A DNA stretch of 64,000 nt from Rouxiella sp. WC2420 (GTDB taxonomy: Bacteria > Pseudomonadota > Gammaproteobacteria > Enterobacterales > Enterobacteriaceae): the NCBI RefSeq assembly GCF_041200025.1, contig NZ_CP165628.1, positions 62,001 through 126,000 of the forward strand. Direction: 5' to 3'. Positions within the stretch are counted from its first letter, which is position 1; the number at the start of each line of letters is the position of its first letter. Below, piece after piece: positions 44,665 to 54,100 of the stretch. Below the pieces are notes generated by a model, which was not told the DNA's origin, ran no database searches, and saw only the letters and a program-made list of their open reading frames with translations. The position numbers and the translations under genes were made by a program.

Positions 44665-45363
44665 CTAAATGGCTACTAATCCTCTTACGCCCTCTGCTTC
44701 CATCTCGCTTCCCGGTCCGCGCTTGATAATATTCCCCCGCGACATCACCAGATAACTGTCAGCCAATTCCGCCGCAAAATCATAGAATTGTTCGACCAGT
44801 AGAATTGCCATATCTCCGCGTGCCGCAAGTTGGCGGATAACCGTGCCAATCTCTTTGATTACTGACGGCTGAATACCCTCGGTGGGTTCGTCGAGGATTA
44901 ACAGGCTCGGCTTACAGGCCAGCGCGCGACCAATCGCCAGCTGCTGCTGCTGCCCGCCAGAAAGGTCACCACCGCGCCGATGCTTCATCTCCAGCAACAC
45001 GGGGAAAAGATGGTAAATTTCATCCGGCACCGTTTTCGACTGACTTCCTGAAAAGCGCGATAGCCCCATCAACAGATTTTCCTCGACCGTCAAGCGCGGA
45101 AAAATTTCGCGACCCTGCGGGACGTAGGCAATGCCCGACTGCACCCGCTGGTGCGGCTTGCGGCCATTGATAACCGTGCCGTTCCAGCTAATGGTGCCGG
45201 ACTTGGCCGGGATCAGGCCCATCAGGCATTTTAGCAGGGTAGTTTTACCCACGCCGTTGCGACCCAGCAGGCAGGTCACTTCGCCGATTTTTGCCTCGAA
45301 GGATAACCCGCGCAGGATGTGGCTGCCGCCGTAATACTGATTTAGCTCATTGACTTGCAACAT
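44665..45363 (-). CDS. urtE: Urea ABC transporter ATPase UrtE
   Basis: 232 residues from ATG at 45363 (GGGAGAG upstream; the frame opens at 45408). ABC ATPase of the LivF/UrtE group: Walker A LGRNGVGKTT, signature LSGGQQQQLAIGRAL, Walker B LLILDEPTEGIQPS. Together with UrtD it powers the UrtBC permease for high-affinity urea uptake. Last gene of the operon, 22 bases after urtD. The LivF-like branch is assigned as urea-specific because the whole five-gene urt set with its long UrtB is present and adjoins urea carboxylase. Confidence 0.92.
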   Translation of the reverse strand: MLQVNELNQYYGGSHILRGLSFEAKIGEVTCLLGRNGVGKTTLLKCLMGLIPAKSGTISWNGTVINGRKPHQRVQSGIAYVPQGREIFPRLTVEENLLMGLSRFSGSQSKTVPDEIYHLFPVLLEMKHRRGGDLSGGQQQQLAIGRALACKPSLLILDEPTEGIQPSVIKEIGTVIRQLAARGDMAILLVEQFYDFAAELADSYLVMSRGNIIKRGPGSEMEAEGVRGLVAI

Positions 45364-45385
45364 GATTCTCTCCCTGCGACGCAGT

Positions 45386-46186
45386 TTAGCGGCCCAGATA
45401 AACTTCAATAACCTGCTCGTTGGCCTGCACTTCGCGTAGCGATCCCTCTGCTAATACTTGGCCCTGATGCAGCACGGTGACGTGATCGGCGATAGTTTCC
45501 ACAAAGCCCATATCGTGTTCCACCACCATCAGCGAATGCTTACCTGCCAGAGATTTAAACAGCTCGGCGGTGTATTCGGTTTCTGCATCGGTCATGCCCG
45601 CAGCGGGTTCATCAAGCAATAGCAGATGTGGTTCCTGCACCAGCAGCATGCCAATTTCCAGAAACTGTTTTTGGCCGTGGGACAACATACCCGCCATGCG
45701 ATGGCGCTCGCCCTGCAAACGCAGCGTTTTCAGCATCTCGTCGATGCGATCGCGCTGCTCGCTGTTCATTTTGGCCCATAGACAGGCCCAGACAGATTTA
45801 TTGGTTTTCTGGGCAATTTCGAGGTTTTCAAACACCGTTAGCGCTTCGAAAACCGTGGGTTTTTGGAACTTTCGGCCAATGCCCGACTGCGCGATACGCA
45901 CCGGGTCCAACCGCGTCAGGTCGATGTTTTGGTCATACAGCACCTGCCCTGATTTCGGACGTGTTTTGCCGGTGATCACGTCCATCAGCGTGGTTTTTCC
46001 CGCGCCATTGGGGCCGATTACGCAGCGAAGTTCGCCAACGCCGATCCGCATCGACAGGTCAGTCAGGGCTTTAAAACCGTCAAAGCTGACGTTGATTTTA
46101 TCCAGCATCAAAATTGGATCGGTCTGCTCGCGATGTTGATCCGCAGGCTGTTGTTGAGTAAAGAGATCCATCGTCATTGAATTCAT
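45386..46186 (-). CDS. urtD: Urea ABC transporter ATPase UrtD
   Basis: 266 residues. LivG/UrtD-type ATPase: Walker A GPNGAGKTTLMDVITG, signature LSHGQKQFLEIGML (the LSHGQ variant is usual for UrtD), Walker B LLLLDEPAAGMTD, and switch His in VVEHDMGFV. A ~27-residue N-terminal extension (MNSMTMDLFTQQQPADQHRE) precedes the domain. The start ATG overlaps the urtC stop by four bases (ATGA), giving translational coupling. Confidence 0.93.
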   Translation of the reverse strand: MNSMTMDLFTQQQPADQHREQTDPILMLDKINVSFDGFKALTDLSMRIGVGELRCVIGPNGAGKTTLMDVITGKTRPKSGQVLYDQNIDLTRLDPVRIAQSGIGRKFQKPTVFEALTVFENLEIAQKTNKSVWACLWAKMNSEQRDRIDEMLKTLRLQGERHRMAGMLSHGQKQFLEIGMLLVQEPHLLLLDEPAAGMTDAETEYTAELFKSLAGKHSLMVVEHDMGFVETIADHVTVLHQGQVLAEGSLREVQANEQVIEVYLGR

Positions 46187-47259
46187 TGCGCCTTCCTCTT
46201 ACGCAGCAGGCCAATTACCCCCTCTGGCAGGAACAAAGTCACGACGATAAACATTGCGCCCAGAATAAACTGCCAATATTCAGGGATAGCTACAGTGAAC
46301 CAGCTTTTGGCACCGTTAACGATGCCAGCGCCCAGAATGGGGCCAATCAGTGTGCCGCGACCGCCCAGAGCGACCCAAATCGCTGCTTCGATCGAGTTGG
46401 TCGGGGACATTTCGCTGGGATTGATAATGCCAACCTGCGGGACATATAAAGCCCCGGCGAGGCCGCAAATCATCGCCGAGACGGTCCACACGAAAAGTTT
46501 GAAGCCTTTTGGATCGTAACCGCAGAAGATGAGACGGTTCTCGGCATCGCGTACTGCCGTCAAAACGCGGCCATACTTGCTGCGCGCCAGTGCAAAACCC
46601 AAGGCCAGACTGGCAACCAGCAGCAGAACGGTGGTGATAAACAGTCCAACGCGGGTCGAGGTGGCGGTGACTTGAAAACCGAGCAGGGTGGTGAAGCCGG
46701 TAAAGCCATTGTTGCCGCCAAAGCCAGTTTCATTGCGGAAAAACAGCAACATACCGGCGTAAGTCAGCGCCTGGGTCATGATTGAGAAATAGACCCCTTT
46801 TATTTTCGAACGGAAAGCGAAATAGCCGAATACAAAAGCCAACGCGCCGGGCACTAAAACAATCAGACACAAAGCCCAGGCGAAATGCTGGGTTCCGGCC
46901 CAAAACCACGGCAGTTCAGTCCATGACAGGAACGACATAAAGTCTGGCAGGCCGCTGCCTGAGGCCTGGCGCATCAGGTACATCCCCATCGCATAACCGC
47001 CGAGGGCAAAAAACAGTCCGTGGCCGAGAGACAGCAAGCCTGCATAGCCCCAAACCAGATCCAGCGCGATCGCGACGATCGCATAGCACAGGATCTTGCC
47101 CACCAGTGTCAGGGTGTAAGTTGAAATCGATAGAGGATTGGTCTGCGGCAGCAGCGCCAAAAATGGCATGATCAGCAGCGCAATCAGCACCAGTATGCCC
47201 ACGCTTATCGCCACGCGCGGCGCTTTCTGCACGCCGGTAATCGTCAATGGTTGCGTCAT
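46183..47259 (-). CDS. urtC: Urea ABC transporter permease UrtC
   Basis: 358 residues, LivM/UrtC family with about nine to ten hydrophobic helices. Conserved blocks include ALDLVWGYAGLLSLGHGLFF near residue 65, SIMTQALTYAGMLLFFRNE, NNGFTGFT, and the cytoplasmic AVRDAENRLIFCGYDP. It forms the channel with UrtB. The ATG overlaps the urtB stop by one base (TGATG), and its own stop overlaps urtD. All of this speaks for one transcript. Confidence 0.94.
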   Translation of the reverse strand: MTQPLTITGVQKAPRVAISVGILVLIALLIMPFLALLPQTNPLSISTYTLTLVGKILCYAIVAIALDLVWGYAGLLSLGHGLFFALGGYAMGMYLMRQASGSGLPDFMSFLSWTELPWFWAGTQHFAWALCLIVLVPGALAFVFGYFAFRSKIKGVYFSIMTQALTYAGMLLFFRNETGFGGNNGFTGFTTLLGFQVTATSTRVGLFITTVLLLVASLALGFALARSKYGRVLTAVRDAENRLIFCGYDPKGFKLFVWTVSAMICGLAGALYVPQVGIINPSEMSPTNSIEAAIWVALGGRGTLIGPILGAGIVNGAKSWFTVAIPEYWQFILGAMFIVVTLFLPEGVIGLLRKRKAQ

Positions 47260-48872
47260 CAGTCAATCACCCTGCCTTTGAAGGCGAAGAGTCCCTGCGG
47301 ACGTTTTTGGATAAACAGGATGATCAGCGCGAGGATCAGGATTTTGCCCAATACCGCACCGATTTCCGGTTCGAGGATTTTATTGACGATACCCAGTCCA
47401 AACGCCGCGACCACGGTTCCGGCCAGTTGACCGACGCCGCCGAGCACCACCACCAGGAAGGAGTCGATGATGTAACCCTGGCCCAACTCGGGGCCGACGT
47501 TACCCAGCTGCGACAGCGCTACGCCGCCCAGACCGGCAATGCCCGAGCCGAGTCCAAACGCCAGCATGTCGACCTTACCCGTCGGTACGCCGCAGCAGGC
47601 CGCCATTGCGCGATTCTGTGTTACAGCGCGAACATTCATACCGAGACGGGTTTTATTCAACAGTAGCCAGGTCAATGCCAGCACCAGCAATACAAAAACG
47701 ATCACCGCGATTCGGTTGTACGGTAGCACCAGATTCGGCAGCAGTTGAATACCGCCAGACAGCCAGTTCGGGTTGGCAACCTCGACGTTTTGCGCGCCAA
47801 AAAGCACCCGCACGCCTTGAATCAGAATCAGGCTAATACCCCACGTTGCCAGCAAAGTTTCCAGCGGACGACCATATAGATGGCGGATCACCGTGCGCTC
47901 GAGCAGCATGCCGATGCCAGCCGTAATAAAGAACGCCACCGGCAGCGCCACCAGCGGGTATATCGCCAGCAGCCCGGGCGCGTAATGTTGAAACAGCGAC
48001 TGCACCATGTAGGTGGAATAGGAGCCAAGCATCAGCATCTCGCCGTGCGCCATATTGATAACGCCGAGCAGGCCGTAGGTAATTGCCAGACCCAATGCTG
48101 CCAGCAGCAGAATCGATCCCAGTGAAAGTCCGGTAAAAGCCTGCCCCAGCCAGTCGCCAATCATCAGGCGATGCTGCACGGCCTTCAGGCTTGCCAACGC
48201 GGCGGTGCGCACCGTGGCATCAGCTTCAATTTTAGGGTCGGTCAGCGGCTGTAAATGCCCCTGAGTATCCGGGTCCGACGACGCGCCGAGCAGCTCGACA
48301 GCGTGCAGGCGAACCTGAGGATTCGGGTCAGCGAGCTGTAAATTGGCCAGCGCAATGCTTAACGCTTCGTGTACTACGCTGTCTTGTTCCAGCGCCAAAC
48401 GCTTGGTAAGCAGCGGTAATTGGTCGGCCTGTGCTTCGCGCTGCAAGGTTTTGGCAGCCTGCAAACGCACTGCGCTGTCTTTGCTGACCAGACGATGGGC
48501 AGAGAGGGCATTGTTGATCAGATTTCGTATCCGATTGTTAAGCCACACAGGTTTGACATCACCCTGCGGTTTTGCGGTCCCTTCCAGCGGTGTCAGTACA
48601 TTGCCCTGCTGAACAAACGCGTGGTGCGCTTCATCAATCACGACATCTTCCTGCTTTAATGCCTCTAACAGTGGCAACCGTTCTGGCTGCGGATCGCTTG
48701 CCCACTGCTGAAGCAGCGTAGCCTGCTCCGAGCGGCTGGCTGCTGCAAAATCGTCAGCAGGACCGGCCTTGGCCCACAGCGGCAGGCAGCAAAGCAGGAA
48801 AGTGAGGGTTCGCATGCTCGGCCTGGGGCTGAGTGGCAAACGTAGGAGGCGCAAGAGTTTCATCATGGTCAT
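47259..48872 (-). CDS. urtB: Urea ABC transporter permease UrtB (with long periplasmic N-terminal domain)
   Basis: About 537 residues. The N-terminus has a signal-like hydrophobic segment (RTLTFLLCCLPLWAKAGPAD) and a ~200-residue Ala/Leu/Gln-rich region with HEAT-like helical repeats. From ~230 on there is a LivH-type permease with about eight helices (GLLGVINMAHGEMLMLGSYS, AACCGVPTGKVDMLAFGLGS). The long N-terminal domain distinguishes UrtB from branched-chain amino acid permeases. Several in-frame starts exist (48875 GTG, 48872, 48866 and 48863 ATG, or 48815 directly before the signal segment), and the choice is not firm. A strong hairpin separates it from urtA. Confidence 0.92.
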   Translation of the reverse strand: MTMMKLLRLLRLPLSPRPSMRTLTFLLCCLPLWAKAGPADDFAAASRSEQATLLQQWASDPQPERLPLLEALKQEDVVIDEAHHAFVQQGNVLTPLEGTAKPQGDVKPVWLNNRIRNLINNALSAHRLVSKDSAVRLQAAKTLQREAQADQLPLLTKRLALEQDSVVHEALSIALANLQLADPNPQVRLHAVELLGASSDPDTQGHLQPLTDPKIEADATVRTAALASLKAVQHRLMIGDWLGQAFTGLSLGSILLLAALGLAITYGLLGVINMAHGEMLMLGSYSTYMVQSLFQHYAPGLLAIYPLVALPVAFFITAGIGMLLERTVIRHLYGRPLETLLATWGISLILIQGVRVLFGAQNVEVANPNWLSGGIQLLPNLVLPYNRIAVIVFVLLVLALTWLLLNKTRLGMNVRAVTQNRAMAACCGVPTGKVDMLAFGLGSGIAGLGGVALSQLGNVGPELGQGYIIDSFLVVVLGGVGQLAGTVVAAFGLGIVNKILEPEIGAVLGKILILALIILFIQKRPQGLFAFKGRVID

Positions 48873-48902
48873 CACCGCTTATAAAAATCACTAATAAACT
48901 TA

Positions 48903-48934
48903 CTCTCCACCAAGGTGCAGGCCTTGGTGGAGAG
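48903..48934 (-). other. Intercistronic stem-loop urtA-urtB
   Basis: Perfect 13-bp stem CTCTCCACCAAGG/CCTTGGTGGAGAG with a 6-base loop. No T-run follows on the minus strand. Such structures after a binding-protein gene usually raise its mRNA level relative to the permease genes. Confidence 0.75.
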
Positions 48935-48943
48935 CCAGATTAA

Positions 48944-50212
48944 CTACTGAGTGGTTTTCACCGGATAATCAGGCTTTTTGTCGTCGCCTGGGATATACGG
49001 GCTCCACGGCTGGGCGCGGATAGGTTTGTCGGTCTGCCAAACGACGTTGAACTGGCCGTTGGACTGGATTTCGCCGATCATTACCGGTTTGTGCAGGTGA
49101 TGGTTGGTGGCATCCATGGTCAGGGTGTAGCCATCTGGTGCTTTGAAGGTTTGACCTGCCATCGCGGCGCGAACTTTGTCGACGTCGGTTGTGCCAGCTT
49201 TCTGCACCGCCTGCGCCCACATGTGGATGCCGACATAAGTCGCTTCCATCGGGTCATTGGTTACAGCAGAATCGGCATTCGGCAGGTGATGCGCCTTGGC
49301 ATAGGCTTTCCATTCAGCGACGAAAGCTTTGTTGGTTGGATTATCCAGCGACTGGAAGTAGTTCCATGACGCCAAATCACCGACCAGTGGTTTGGTATCA
49401 ATCCCGCGCAGCTCTTGTTCACCAACCGAGAAGGCAACAACCGGTACGTCGGTGGCTTTCACGCCCTGGTTGGCCAGCTCTTTATAGAATGGAACGTTAG
49501 AGTCACCGTTAATGGTTGAAATAACTGCTGTTTTACCGCCAGCTGCGAATTTCTTGATATTAGAAACGATGGTTTGATAATCGCTGTAGCCAAACGGCGT
49601 ATACACTTCTTCGATGTCTTTATCCTGAACGCCTTTGGAATGCAGATAAGCGCGCAGAATTTTGTTGGTTGTGCGTGGATAAACATAATCTGTACCCAGC
49701 AGGAAGAAGCGTTTGGCACCGCCGCCGTCTTCGCTCATCAAGTATTGTACCGCCGGAATTGCCTGCTGGTTTGGAGCTGCGCCGGTATAAAACACGTTTG
49801 GCGACATCTCTTCGCCTTCGTACTGCACCGGATAGAACAACAGGCCGTTCAGCTCTTCAAATACCGGCAGCACGGATTTACGCGAAACCGAGGTCCAGCA
49901 GCCGAACACAACGGCAACTTTGTCCTGAGTTAACAACTGACGCGCTTTTTCAGCGAACAGCGGCCAGTTTGAAGCTGGGTCAACCACCACCGGTTCAAGT
50001 TTTTTACCCAACACACCGCCGTGAGCATTGATATCGTCAATGGTCATTAGCGCGACATCTTTCAGAGGCGTTTCGGAAATGGCCATGGTGCCTGAAAGCG
50101 AATGCATGATACCCACCTTGATGGTATCGGCGGCCTGTGCAGTGAATGCCAGACCCATGCTGACCACGGTTGCCGAGAGAGCAAAAGCTTTGATAAAGCG
50201 ACGACGTTGCAT
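48944..50212 (-). CDS. urtA: Urea ABC transporter substrate-binding protein UrtA
   Basis: 422 residues. The signal peptide has a twin-arginine-like start (MQRRRFIKAFALSATVVSMG, cut near AQA-AD), so Tat export is possible. The mature part is a FmdD/UrtA-type binding protein: IKVGIMHSLSGTMAISETPL, VVFGCWTSVSRKSVLPVFEE, LFYPVQYEGEEMSPNVFYTG. These blocks are characteristic of urea/amide binders and not of leucine-binding proteins. AGGGGA lies six bases before the ATG. It starts 190 bp downstream of the gntR gene, so it may have its own promoter besides read-through from atzF. I saw no clear sigma-54 site in that gap. Confidence 0.94.
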   Translation of the reverse strand: MQRRRFIKAFALSATVVSMGLAFTAQAADTIKVGIMHSLSGTMAISETPLKDVALMTIDDINAHGGVLGKKLEPVVVDPASNWPLFAEKARQLLTQDKVAVVFGCWTSVSRKSVLPVFEELNGLLFYPVQYEGEEMSPNVFYTGAAPNQQAIPAVQYLMSEDGGGAKRFFLLGTDYVYPRTTNKILRAYLHSKGVQDKDIEEVYTPFGYSDYQTIVSNIKKFAAGGKTAVISTINGDSNVPFYKELANQGVKATDVPVVAFSVGEQELRGIDTKPLVGDLASWNYFQSLDNPTNKAFVAEWKAYAKAHHLPNADSAVTNDPMEATYVGIHMWAQAVQKAGTTDVDKVRAAMAGQTFKAPDGYTLTMDATNHHLHKPVMIGEIQSNGQFNVVWQTDKPIRAQPWSPYIPGDDKKPDYPVKTTQ

Positions 50213-50401
50213 ATAAGTCCCCTGTTAAGTACTGGGCCCGTCATCTTTCACGTTGCAGATGCGTTACCTGCGCAGTTTCACACCGGCCACTGACTTAAGT
50301 AAGTGACAGGTGATTTGCCCGCTTGCCGCTCTCTGCACCATAAAATCTATAGGGCGTGCTGTTTTTAAAAAGCTACTTTGAGAAAAACCACTTTAAAAAA
50401 G

Positions 50402-51121
50402 TCACGATGACGGGGTATCGACATCGTTTTCTGGTCGCGCCTGGTGCAGCATGTGTAAAGTAATTTTGCGCACCTCGGCTTTACTGACGGCAATGTGATC
50501 TTGTAGTTGGCGCTGTGCCTCCTGGGTTTGGCGTTGCATGATGGCGAGCAAGATGCTCGCGTGTTCGCTGTAGGTCGCGTTGACGCGCGCGTCCTTGGTA
50601 AAGTCCAGCCGCCGGATAATGCGGATCTTCTCGGTCAGGTCGCGATGGATTTTTGCCATCTCGCCGTTGCCCGCCGCCGCTACCAGCGCCATGTGAAATT
50701 CTTCGTCGAAACGTGAAACGATTTGACCGTCTTCCAGCCTTGGCTCGTCTATCCAGAAACTCTTGAGAGGCAGCAGAGCTTCGGGCGTTTCTGCCTGAGC
50801 GCAAAGGCGTTTTACCGCCTCGAGTTCCAGCACGATGCGCAGGTCATAAAGCTGTTCGAAATACTCGAAATCGAACGGGCGCACCTGCCAGCCGCTGCGG
50901 AAAAACACTTCCACGTAACCCTCGCGCTCAAGCCAGAACAGCGCCTGACGCACCGGCGTGCGGCTGACTTCCATGCGTTCTGCGACTTCGTTTTCGCTAA
51001 AGCGGTCGCCCGGCAGCATGCGAAAACTAAAAATATCGTCTTTCAGCTGTAGATAAATCCGCTCTGCCAATCCTTCCGGGCGGGCCTTGCTGCGTCCGCT
51101 TCGTGCGCCGGTAAGCTGCAT
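50402..51121 (-). CDS. GntR-family (FCD/FadR-type) regulator of the urea operon
   Basis: 239 residues. N-terminal winged helix (~18-85; LAERIYLQLKDDIFSFRMLP, FSENEVAERMEVSRTPVRQA) and C-terminal FCD ligand-binding domain (~95-225; metal-site pattern RFDEEFHMALVAAAGNGEMA with later conserved His residues). It is encoded 12 bases after the urea carboxylase gene and 190 bp before urtA, inside the operon, as for similar regulators of urea amidolyase. A 30-bp palindrome in front of atzF contains TTGTGTACTA, a fit to the FadR-type TNGTNNACNA pattern, so it probably represses the operon and itself. Ligand perhaps urea, allophanate or a related compound. Confidence 0.9.
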   Translation of the reverse strand: MQLTGARSGRSKARPEGLAERIYLQLKDDIFSFRMLPGDRFSENEVAERMEVSRTPVRQALFWLEREGYVEVFFRSGWQVRPFDFEYFEQLYDLRIVLELEAVKRLCAQAETPEALLPLKSFWIDEPRLEDGQIVSRFDEEFHMALVAAAGNGEMAKIHRDLTEKIRIIRRLDFTKDARVNATYSEHASILLAIMQRQTQEAQRQLQDHIAVSKAEVRKITLHMLHQARPENDVDTPSS

Positions 51122-51133
51122 AAATAATCCTTG

Positions 51134-54100
51134 TTAAACGTTGTCGGACTCGTTTTTACCGATGGCAACTTTACCGATCCCATCTTTATCGATGCTGTCT
51201 TTATCGATCCATAGAAGCGCATCGCCGGGACCCACCGGACGGCCCTGCTGGCAAGCGATCTTGAGCACTGTGCCTGCACAAGGAGCATTAACAGACAGCT
51301 CCATTTTCATTGCCTCAACCACAATCAGCGGCTGACCCGCCTCAACGACTTGGCCGGGTTCAACCAGAATTTTCCAGATGTTGCCGTTCAAATCAGCGCT
51401 CACCAGCTGGCCCGGCTGATCGGCGAGGTCTTCAACTGGTTGCGCACCGTTGACGGCAGCATCAACCGCCGCGCTTTCGTGCGCCTGCCAATGAGCCACT
51501 TCACTGATAAATGCGCTTTGCTGACGCTGGCGAAAATCGGCGATATCTTCAGCATTATCGGCAAGAAAACGGGTATATTCGGCGAAATCAAACTCAGTCT
51601 GCTCGATGCGAACCTGAGCGCGCCCTTCGCGGAAAGCGTCGCGCTGCTCTTCAAGCTCGGCTTCGGTGACCTGATAGAAACGTACCTGGTCGAAGAAGTG
51701 CAACAGCCACGGTTCGCCCTGTTCAAACTGTTCGTTTTTAAGGAATTTATTCCATATTGGCAGTGTACGGCCCACCAGCTGATAGCCTCCCGGTGAGTCC
51801 ATGCCGTAAATGCACATATACATGCCGCCAATACCTACCGTGCCCTCGGCGGTATGGGTTCGGGCCGGGTTATATTTCGAGCTCAGCAGGCGATGACGTG
51901 GATCAATCGGCACCGCGCAAGGTGCGCCGAGGTATACATCCCCCAACCCAAGGATGAGATAGCTGGCATTGAACAGGATGTCTTTGACTTCTTCACGGCT
52001 GGCTAAACCATTGGTGCGCTGAATGAAATCAACGTTGTTTGGCAGCCACGGCGCCTCGGCGCGCACGGTTTGCTGATAACGCTCGACGGCGGCCAGTGTG
52101 GCGGCGTCTTCAAAAGCCATCGGCATGTGTATGATACGGGTCGGGATTTTCAGTTGGCTGACGTCGGCCAGCTGCAGCTCCAACGCCAGCAGGTGTTTCA
52201 GCAACGCTGACTGATGCAGCACGCGGCTGTCGTAGCGAACCTGCAACGAGCGCACGCCCGGTGAAAGTTCTTCAATTCCCGGCTCGGCGGCTTCGCGAAT
52301 CGCCTTCATTAACAGATAAATACGCAGACGCAGCGCCAAATCCAGCACGTTATCGCCGTACTCGATCAGTACATAGCCATCACCGGCCTGACGATAAACC
52401 ACGCAAGGGCGGTCTTCGCTGGCTGGCAGCTCGGCTAAAATAGTCGCAGAAGCCGTCTTGGCGGGCAGTAAAGACGGTACCTGCATCTCCATCGCTTCAA
52501 TCGGCATTAACGAGTCGATAGTGCCTTGTTGCGCCATTTCCAGCGCCTGCGCCTGTTCGAAGCTGATCGGATGGAAGCGAATACGATCGCCTGGTTTCAC
52601 CTGACCGACCTTCCACAGCTCGGCCTTGGCAATAGTCACGGGACAAACGAAACCGCCGAGACTCGGTCCGTCACGGGTCAGGATCACCGGGAAATCGCCG
52701 GTAAAGTTGATTGCGCCAATCGCGTATTCGCAGTCGTGAACGTTGGAAGGATGCAAGCCCGCTTCGCCGCCGTCCAGCCGCGCCCACTGCGGTTTTGGAC
52801 CGGTAAGACGCACGCCGAGGCGGTTTGAGTTGTAATGCACCTGCCATTCAGAATCAAAGAACGTGTCGATTGACTCTTTGGTGAAGAAATCTGGTGCGCC
52901 GTGCGGGCCGTAAAGCACGCCGATACTCCAGTCATCGCCGTAAGCCGGGACGATATGAGCGGCAGCGGCCTGCGGTAAATCTACCGGTGCCGGGGTGGTG
53001 CAGGCGGCAAGCTCTGGCTGCGAAACGGTCAACATATCGGCGACACGTAAAGTGCGACCGGCATGACCGCCAAACTGGCCGAGAGCAAAGGTCGAGCGGC
53101 TGCCCAAATACACCGGCACGTCGAACCCGTTGCGCACGGCGAGATAGGTACGGCAACCGCTGGTGGCGCGGCCCAGGGTTAATACTTGTCCGGCTTTAAT
53201 ATCAATCGGCTGCCAGTAGGCAACCTCGTTGCCGTCCAGATCGGCGGGACACGCCGCGCCGGTCAGTGCAATAGTGGCATCGCAGTGGAAACGCAAAGTC
53301 GGGCCTTGCAGAGTAAATTCCAGACCTGCGGCATCAAGGTGATTACCTACGATGCGGTTGGCGAGGCGGAAGGCAAAATCGTCCATCGGACCCGAAGGCG
53401 GCACGCCAATATCCCAGTAGCCGAGGCGGCCCGGGTAATCCTGAATGCTGCTGTAGGTACCGGGGGAGATCACTTCTACAGCCTGTGGTTTGTACACGAA
53501 GCTGTCGAGCATGCGAGTCCACATTTCGCCCTGATGGAACAGCGGAGTCGCCACTACCTGACGCAGATAATCGATATTGCTGGCAATGCCGTGCAAACGC
53601 GTGGCCGCCAGTGCCTGAGACATTTTTTCCAACGCCTGCTCACGGTTGTCGCCGTAAACAATCAGCTTGGCGATCATCGGGTCATAAAACGCCGAGACTT
53701 CACTGCCGGTAGAAACCCAACCATCGACGCGAACATCTTCCGGGAAGAATACTTCGGTCAATACACCCGGACTTGGCAGGAAGTTTTTCAGCGGATCCTC
53801 AGCGTAGATACGCACTTCAATCGATGCGCCTTTCGGCGGCTGCTGCATACGCGGCCAGTCCAGCGGCTCATCGGCGGCGACGCGCAGCATGCATTCGATC
53901 AGGTCCAGACCGGTCACCATCTCGGTCACCGGATGCTCAACCTGCAAGCGGGTATTGACCTCGAGGAAATAAAACTCGTCGCGCGCGGCATCGTAGATGT
54001 ATTCCACTGTACCGGCGCTGCGATAGTTTACTGATTCTCCCAGCTTGACCGCTGAACGATGCAGGGCTTCGCGAGTCGCCTGAGGCAGATTCGGCGCGGG

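Noticed and set aside
50213-50401. Second sigma-54 promoter before urtA
   Set aside because: TGGC and TGC elements occur, but none with the required -24/-12 spacing. Only an NtrC half-site-like TGCACCA is seen.
53186-54034. 282-codon open frame on the plus strand
   Set aside because: It lies wholly antisense to the biotin carboxylase part of uca. GC-rich codon structure of the real gene leaves the opposite frame open, and it has no domain match or ribosome site.
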